A stretch of DNA of 10,809 nt. It comes from JBFGWM01 sp041588495 (GTDB lineage: Bacteria > Pseudomonadota > Gammaproteobacteria > Pseudomonadales > JBFGWM01). Shown one piece after another: positions 7,369 through 10,809 of this stretch; the stretch's first letter is position 1; each line of letters opens with the position of its first letter. The position numbers were made by a program, and so were the translations under genes. Location: assembly GCA_041588495.1 (NCBI GenBank), contig JBFGWM010000081.1:1-10809 (forward strand), written 5' to 3'. Below the pieces are notes generated by a model. That model was given only the letters and a program-made list of their open reading frames with translations, was not told where the DNA came from and did not search any database.

Positions 7369-8091
7369 ATGATCGAATCCCTCCTCCTCACCGCCGTTCG
7401 CATCAGCACGTTCACCGGACAGGCTCCACTGACCAACGCCAGTGGCTTTTTCTTTGAGCGTGATGAACGACTGTTCCTGGTTTCCAGCCGGCACGTGTTC
7501 ATCGATGAGGAGAGCGGCCACCTGCCGGACCGCATCACGATTTCGCTGCATGTCGATCGCAGCAACCTGACGCAGTCGATCGGGTTCTCGATTCCCCTGT
7601 ATCGCGATGGCATGAGCGTGTGGCGGCAGGCCACGGATACTTCCGGCGAAGTGGACGTGGCCGTCATCGAAATCGACCGCGGCGTGTTTCCGGAGAGCGC
7701 GGTGTACAGTGCGTTCACCCCGGAACACATCCACGATTCGACGGATGATGTCGAGATCGGTTCCTCGCTGCTGGTCGTTGGTTTCCCCCTCGGGTTTCAC
7801 GACACGCTGCATCACCTTCCCGTGGTCCGGCATGCCATCAACGCCTCGACACTCAAGTTCCGGTTCCAAGGCATGGGTTACTTTCTGACGGATGCCAGGA
7901 CGCACCGGGGCACCAGTGGTGCCTGCGTGGTGATGCGATCCGATCATCTGGAAGGACCGCTGCCGTGGAAACTCCTTGGCGTGCATTCGGCCCGCCTCGA
8001 CCTCGGTACCCGGGACATTGAACTCGACGAGGCGCTGGGCCTGAACTGCACCTGGTTTGCCGATGTCCTGATGCCGCTGACCGGGCCCTGA
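7369..8091 (+). CDS. Solitary trypsin-fold (S1-like) serine protease-like protein, no signal peptide
   Basis: The protein has 240 residues and no recognised gene name. It has the order and spacing of a chymotrypsin-type triad. A beta-strand start (GFFFERDERLFLVSSRHVF) gives His42. SGEVDVAVIEID gives Asp96, in the DVAVI context typical of trypsin-like proteins. HRGTSGACVV gives Ser183, preceded by the GTSG oxyanion-hole turn in place of the usual GNSGG or GDSGG. A strand LLGVHSARLD follows, as expected after the serine. There is no signal peptide, membrane segment or PDZ domain, so it is probably cytoplasmic and is not a DegP-type protease. AGGA at 7356-7359, nine bases before ATG, supports the start. 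No partner gene is adjacent; it has its own gap on both sides. It may be an active processing protease or a degenerate binding domain. The fold call is fairly firm, the function unknown. Confidence 0.72.
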   Translation: MIESLLLTAVRISTFTGQAPLTNASGFFFERDERLFLVSSRHVFIDEESGHLPDRITISLHVDRSNLTQSIGFSIPLYRDGMSVWRQATDTSGEVDVAVIEIDRGVFPESAVYSAFTPEHIHDSTDDVEIGSSLLVVGFPLGFHDTLHHLPVVRHAINASTLKFRFQGMGYFLTDARTHRGTSGACVVMRSDHLEGPLPWKLLGVHSARLDLGTRDIELDEALGLNCTWFADVLMPLTGP

Positions 8092-8205
8092 TCCGGGCGG
8101 CCGGCAATCGGGCGGCGCGTCATCCCGTGTCGGTTAAGCAGTTAATCAACAGTCGCTCTCCCCTCACCCTGTCCCGCGGGTGCGCGAGACACCATGCTTC
8201 CGCTA

Positions 8206-8222
8206 ATCGGGTACACCCCGAT
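8206..8222. promoter_or_regulatory. Perfect 17-base dyad, possible operator
   Basis: ATCGGG and CCCGAT flank a five-base centre TACAC. There is no T-run, so a protein-binding site is more likely than a terminator. It would lie about 85 bases upstream of the start point implied by the -10 at 8287. Confidence 0.35.
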
Positions 8223-8242
8223 GATGGCGTCACCGGAACGCG

Positions 8243-8272
8243 AGGCGCGCTGAATGAACGGTAGGCGCGCTG
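8243..8272 (+). repeat. Tandem pair of AGGCGCGCTG, period 20
   Basis: AGGCGCGCTG occurs at 8243-8252 and 8263-8272, start to start 20 bases, about two helical turns, so both copies face the same side of DNA. The second covers the place where a -35 should be for the hexamer at 8287. This fits an activator site, though the regulator is unknown. Confidence 0.5.
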
Positions 8273-8286
8273 GCGAAATTTTGCAC

Positions 8287-8292
8287 TAGAAT
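8287..8292 (+). promoter_or_regulatory. Putative -10 element (TAGAAT) for the GH5 gene
   Basis: TAGAAT matches five of six consensus bases. At a 17-base spacer the -35 position reads GGCGCG, so no -35 is present. It would give an untranslated leader of roughly 120 bases. Confidence 0.4.
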
Positions 8293-8368
8293 CGAGCGAT
8301 AGCCGTTCACGGCAATGTGCCAGGGAGCTTGTGCCCTCCCGTGCAGTTCACCTGGTTTGCCGATCGAC

Positions 8369-8398
8369 TCGCCGATGCGCGGATTCGTGGATCGGCGA
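8369..8398 (+). repeat. Stem-loop in the GH5 leader
   Basis: TCGCCGAT (8369-8376) and ATCGGCGA (8391-8398) form a perfect eight-pair stem with a 14-base loop, ending 13 bases before the GGAGGT ribosome site. It could affect translation or message stability, or be an operator; the sequence cannot tell these apart. Confidence 0.45.
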
Positions 8399-8422
8399 TT
8401 CCCCTGATACCGGAGGTACTGA

Positions 8423-9994
8423 ATGATTTCTTCGTCCCTGCTCCGCCTGGTGCCCCTCGTTGCTGGCCTGATGCTTCCCATCGCGGGCCTGGCTGACAAG
8501 ATCGAAGCGCAGACCGATGTCTATCTGACCGCAGAGACCGGCAGCGCGCCACGAATCGCGGACAGCACGGGGCGGACCGTCATCTTTCGCGGCATCAACG
8601 TGGTGCAGATCGGCGAGTATTTCCAGCAGGATCCGAAGAAACCGCCGCGCTTCGATCTCACCGAGCAGGACTTCGCCGACATCGCCGCGCTGGGTTTCAA
8701 TCATGTCCGCCTGATCCTCCACTGGTCATTGCTCGAACCCGAGCCCGGCAAGCGTAGCGTCGCGTACCTGGACACCATTCGGCAGGCACTGAAGTGGGCG
8801 CGCAAGCACGACCTCTACATCGTGCTCGACATGCACCAGGACGCCTGGGGACCACATGTCGACACGCCGGCAACCGAGACCTGTGCCCCGGGTACCGATC
8901 CCGCGGTGGGCTGGGATGGCGCGCCGAAATGGGCGACGCTTACCGATGGACTGCCCACCTGCAAAGCCAACCTGCGGGAACTCTCGCCCGCAGTGGGGCA
9001 GGCGTGGACCTCCTTCTGGAAAGACCGTCCCGGCCCCGGGGGTACGGGTATCCAGACCCACCTCGTGGAAACCTGGCGCTGGCTGGTGGATGAACTTGGC
9101 GCCGACCCGGTCATCGCCGGCTACGATCCCCTGAACGAGCCGAACCCGGGTTACGGGATCGGCGTCGGGCAGACCGCCAACCTCGGCCTGTACTACCGGC
9201 GTGTCATCGACGTGGTGCGGGCCGCCGAGGCGGAAGACGGCCGGCCGGTGCCCGGGGTGGTCTTCTTCGAGCCTGGCGTGGAGTGGTCGGCGGCGGGAAT
9301 CACCGCACCCCCGCCACCCGGGTTCACCCAGGACCCGGCGATCGTGTTCGCGCCACACATTTACGCGGAATCGATCGCCCCCAACTCCATCCGGGACGGC
9401 TGGCAGAATGCCGAAAACGTGGCGCGGATGTTCCAGGCCACGGTGTGGTCGGGGGAGTGGGGCTATTTCAACGAGCCGGCTGCGAACAAGGACCAGTTGC
9501 GCAGGTTCGCCCTCGAGGAGGATACCCGCCTGATGCACTCCGCGTTCTGGGACTGGCGCCAGGCCTGTGGTGACCCACACAACTTCTACCCGGATCGCTC
9601 GGCGCCGAAAACCCTGAGCCCGAGCCTGGTGCGTTACGAGTGCCCGGTCGAGGTGGGGCCTGACGGCGTCAGTGACATCGAACTCGGTATCCCGAAGGAG
9701 TTTTCCGACATGTTGTCGCGGGCCTATCCGCGCGCCGTGCCGGGAACATTACTCAAGATCGAGGCGGACATCGAATCCGGATCCCTGATCGTGCAGGGTT
9801 CGACCGAGAAGCCGGGCCTCGCCGACCTGTGGTTCCCCGACCGCGGCACCGGGTCCCCGGTGGTCACCGGCGGCGTGGGAGAGCCACGGATCAAGCGGGT
9901 CAACGGAACGAAGCGCGCGGTGGGTGGCTGGCGGGTGCAGATGACAGTCGAGGGCGACTACACGATCACCGGGACGCTCACCGGGAAGAAGTGA
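8423..9994 (+). CDS. Exported glycoside hydrolase family 5 enzyme, endoglycoceramidase-like
   Basis: The protein has 523 residues. A signal peptide ends near residue 24 (LPIAGLADK). The (beta/alpha)8 barrel carries FRGINVVQIGEYFQ, HVRLILHWSLLEPEPG and YIVLDMHQDAWG. The acid/base is Glu239 in YDPLNEPNPG and the nucleophile Glu345 in WSGEWGYFNEP. An insertion reading WDGAPKWATLTDGLP and LSPAVGQAWTSFW, plus a C-terminal beta-sandwich (about 400-523, with AYPRAVPGT), are features of the endoglycoceramidase branch of GH5 rather than cellulases. Those enzymes cut the glycan-ceramide bond of glycosphingolipids; relatives act on steryl or simple glucosylceramide lipids. The substrate here is inferred only by resemblance. 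Four cysteines (154, 180, 382, 407) fit a disulfide-bearing periplasmic or secreted protein. GGAGGT at 8412-8417, five bases before ATG, fixes the start. It stands alone behind a long leader. Confidence 0.87.
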   Translation: MISSSLLRLVPLVAGLMLPIAGLADKIEAQTDVYLTAETGSAPRIADSTGRTVIFRGINVVQIGEYFQQDPKKPPRFDLTEQDFADIAALGFNHVRLILHWSLLEPEPGKRSVAYLDTIRQALKWARKHDLYIVLDMHQDAWGPHVDTPATETCAPGTDPAVGWDGAPKWATLTDGLPTCKANLRELSPAVGQAWTSFWKDRPGPGGTGIQTHLVETWRWLVDELGADPVIAGYDPLNEPNPGYGIGVGQTANLGLYYRRVIDVVRAAEAEDGRPVPGVVFFEPGVEWSAAGITAPPPPGFTQDPAIVFAPHIYAESIAPNSIRDGWQNAENVARMFQATVWSGEWGYFNEPAANKDQLRRFALEEDTRLMHSAFWDWRQACGDPHNFYPDRSAPKTLSPSLVRYECPVEVGPDGVSDIELGIPKEFSDMLSRAYPRAVPGTLLKIEADIESGSLIVQGSTEKPGLADLWFPDRGTGSPVVTGGVGEPRIKRVNGTKRAVGGWRVQMTVEGDYTITGTLTGKK

Positions 9995-10025
9995 GCCAGG
10001 TAAGCTGGTTGAGGAGCGATCGGAC

Positions 10026-10066
10026 AGGTAAATTTCGGTGGCCTTTGCGATGGCGGAAATGTACCT
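10026..10066. repeat. Imperfect 11-base inverted repeat after the GH5 gene
   Basis: AGGTAAATTTC (10026-10036) and GAAATGTACCT (10056-10066) pair at 10 of 11 positions around a 19-base loop; GCC (10041-10043) and GGC (10052-10054) in the loop can pair as well. It lies 32 bases after the GH5 stop and about 70 bases before the next gene. It could be a transcription-ending hairpin, although no T-run follows, or an operator for the glycosyltransferase gene. Confidence 0.45.
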
Positions 10067-10133
10067 CGTAAGCATGAAGCTCGACTGGCTGAATTGGTTT
10101 ATGCTTCCGACTTTAATTTGTTAGCGGAAATCC

Positions 10134-10809
10134 ATGAGTCGTATCAGTATTCTTGTTCCCGTGTACAACGAGGAGTGCAGCGTAGAGGAACTGCGTCGCC
10201 GTATTTTCGCTTCAGTGCCGCCGGGTCACGAGTGCCAGTTATTATTTGTCGATGATGGCAGCAGTGACGGAACATTAGTTCGTTTGAAGGAAATGGCGCA
10301 AGAACATGTTGAGTGCCGCTTCCTGTCTTTGTCCCGAAACTTTGGCCACCAAATCGCGTTGAAAGCCGGTCTTGACGTCGCAGAAGGAGACTGCGTCATC
10401 GTGATGGACGGTGATTTGCAGCATCCGCCAGAGCAGATTCCTGAAATGCTGGATGCTTGGAGACAAGGTTTTGCCGTTGTTCATATGGTACGCGACGATT
10501 CCAATGCGCCTTTTATACGGCGTGTGGCGTCTCGTGGCTTTTATTATCTCGTAAACAAGATCAGCGATTTTCACATCGAACCGGGCGGCGCTTACCTCCT
10601 GTTGGACCGAAAAATCGTGGATATCATACGTGGGTCGCAAGAGCGTAATTTTTTTCTTCCAGGCCTGGTTGCCTGGCTGGGGTTCCCACAGGCATCCCTG
10701 CGGTTCGTCCCGGGCGAGCGTTTGGCGGGGACCTCAAAGTACAGTGCCAGACGGTTGATTCTGCTCGCGCTGATGGGTCTTACGTCATCAAGCATTCAGC
10801 CGCTTCGCC
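10134..10809 (+). CDS. Family 2 glycosyltransferase, polyprenyl-phosphate sugar transferase type (ArnC/GtrB/DPM1-like; C-terminus off the right edge)
   Basis: There are 225 codons from the ATG at 10134 with no stop. The GT-A fold motifs appear in order: ILVPVYNEE (6-14), VDDGSSDGT (39-47), SRNFGHQIALKAGLDVAEGD (67-86), MDGDLQHPPE with the metal-binding DGD (92-94), and RLAGTSKYSARRL (196-208) before the first membrane helix (LILLALMGLTSSS). Full-length relatives have about 310-330 residues with two C-terminal membrane helices, so about a third is missing. They move a sugar from a nucleotide to undecaprenyl phosphate at the inner membrane, for lipid A, O-antigen or other glycan decoration. The usual DFRLMDR-type segment is replaced by GGAYLLLDRK (151-160). 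A weak GGA at 10126-10128 precedes the start. GC content and codon use (TTA at Leu36, Leu37 and Leu48; ATA; AGA) differ from the rest of the window, suggesting transfer. Confidence 0.88.
   Translation, partial: MSRISILVPVYNEECSVEELRRRIFASVPPGHECQLLFVDDGSSDGTLVRLKEMAQEHVECRFLSLSRNFGHQIALKAGLDVAEGDCVIVMDGDLQHPPEQIPEMLDAWRQGFAVVHMVRDDSNAPFIRRVASRGFYYLVNKISDFHIEPGGAYLLLDRKIVDIIRGSQERNFFLPGLVAWLGFPQASLRFVPGERLAGTSKYSARRLILLALMGLTSSSIQPLR

Larger units (their letters stand above)
8049..8364 (+). repeat. 16-base direct repeat, copies exactly 300 bases apart
   Basis: CACCTGGTTTGCCGAT occurs at 8049-8064, inside the last codons of the trypsin-like gene (encoding TWFAD), and again at 8349-8364 in the leader of the GH5 gene. 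The spacing is exactly 300 bases, so the second copy is in the same reading frame as the first. Flanking bases do not align. Confidence 0.6.
8092..8422 (+). promoter_or_regulatory. 331-base leader of the GH5 hydrolase gene
   Basis: No credible gene lies here; the short ATG frames (for example 19 codons from 8194) lack a ribosome site. The region holds, in order: CGGGCGGC twice (8094-8101, 8109-8116), a dyad at 8206-8222, a pair of direct repeats at 8243-8272, a -10-like hexamer at 8287-8292, the second copy of the 16-base repeat, and a stem-loop at 8369-8398. The GGAGGT ribosome site is at 8412-8417. No T-run terminator was found for the upstream gene. Confidence 0.5.

Noticed and set aside
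8194..8253. Small open frame of 19 codons in the GH5 leader
   Set aside because: No ribosome site, no recognisable product, and it overlaps the dyad and direct repeats. A leader peptide cannot be excluded but is not supported.
8341..8475. GTG-start frame of about 45 codons that runs into the GH5 coding region
   Set aside because: It shares TWFAD with the end of the trypsin-like protein only through the 16-base repeat and overlaps the strong GH5 start; no independent evidence of translation.
1..10809. CRISPR arrays, tRNA or rRNA genes, insertion sequences, phage genes, toxin-antitoxin pairs
   Set aside because: No regularly spaced repeats, no tRNA-like or rRNA stretches, and no transposase, integrase or toxin motifs were seen on either strand.

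Overview
This is a GC-rich, densely coding stretch from a proteobacterium. A gammaproteobacterium is the best guess, from the class III-type PhaC-like synthase, the NfeD-slipin pair and the GST subtype, but the sequence does not fix the lineage. Nine protein-coding genes are supported, two of them cut by the window edges. No tRNA, rRNA, CRISPR array, transposase or integrase was found.

Layout. Positions 1-1118 (minus strand) hold a Rieske non-heme iron oxygenase alpha subunit whose C-terminus lies off the left edge. It diverges, across a 156-base gap, from a plus-strand run of eight genes: a FAD oxidoreductase of the phytoene desaturase / retinol saturase family (1275-2942); a class III PhaC-like alpha/beta-hydrolase (3046-4221); a long-form NfeD membrane serine protease (4260-5672) coupled by a one-base overlap to a slipin (SPFH) gene (5672-6430); a glutathione S-transferase (6499-7170); a trypsin-fold protein without a signal peptide (7369-8091); an exported GH5 hydrolase resembling endoglycoceramidase (8423-9994); and the start of a GT2 polyprenyl-phosphate glycosyltransferase (10134 to the right edge).

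How the genes fit together. Only NfeD and slipin form an obvious operon and a recognised functional pair (membrane-protein quality control and microdomain organisation). The others look like single-gene or loosely linked units with their own upstream signals. Several touch lipids, membranes or hydrophobic substrates (retinol saturase-like enzyme, PhaC-like enzyme, NfeD/slipin, endoglycoceramidase-like hydrolase), but a shared pathway is speculation. The GT2 gene at the right edge is clearly less GC-rich than the rest and probably opens a surface-polysaccharide or glycolipid island.

Most interesting spots. The 331-base leader of the GH5 gene carries a dyad, two 10-base direct repeats spaced exactly 20 bases apart, a -10-like hexamer without a -35, and a stem-loop before the start codon, which suggests activator-dependent control. 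A 16-base sequence from the end of the protease-like gene recurs exactly 300 bases downstream. The NfeD gene may be read from a leaderless transcript. I found no convincing wholly new multi-gene system; the best candidates for new biology are the solitary trypsin-like protein and the endoglycoceramidase-like enzyme with its regulatory region.
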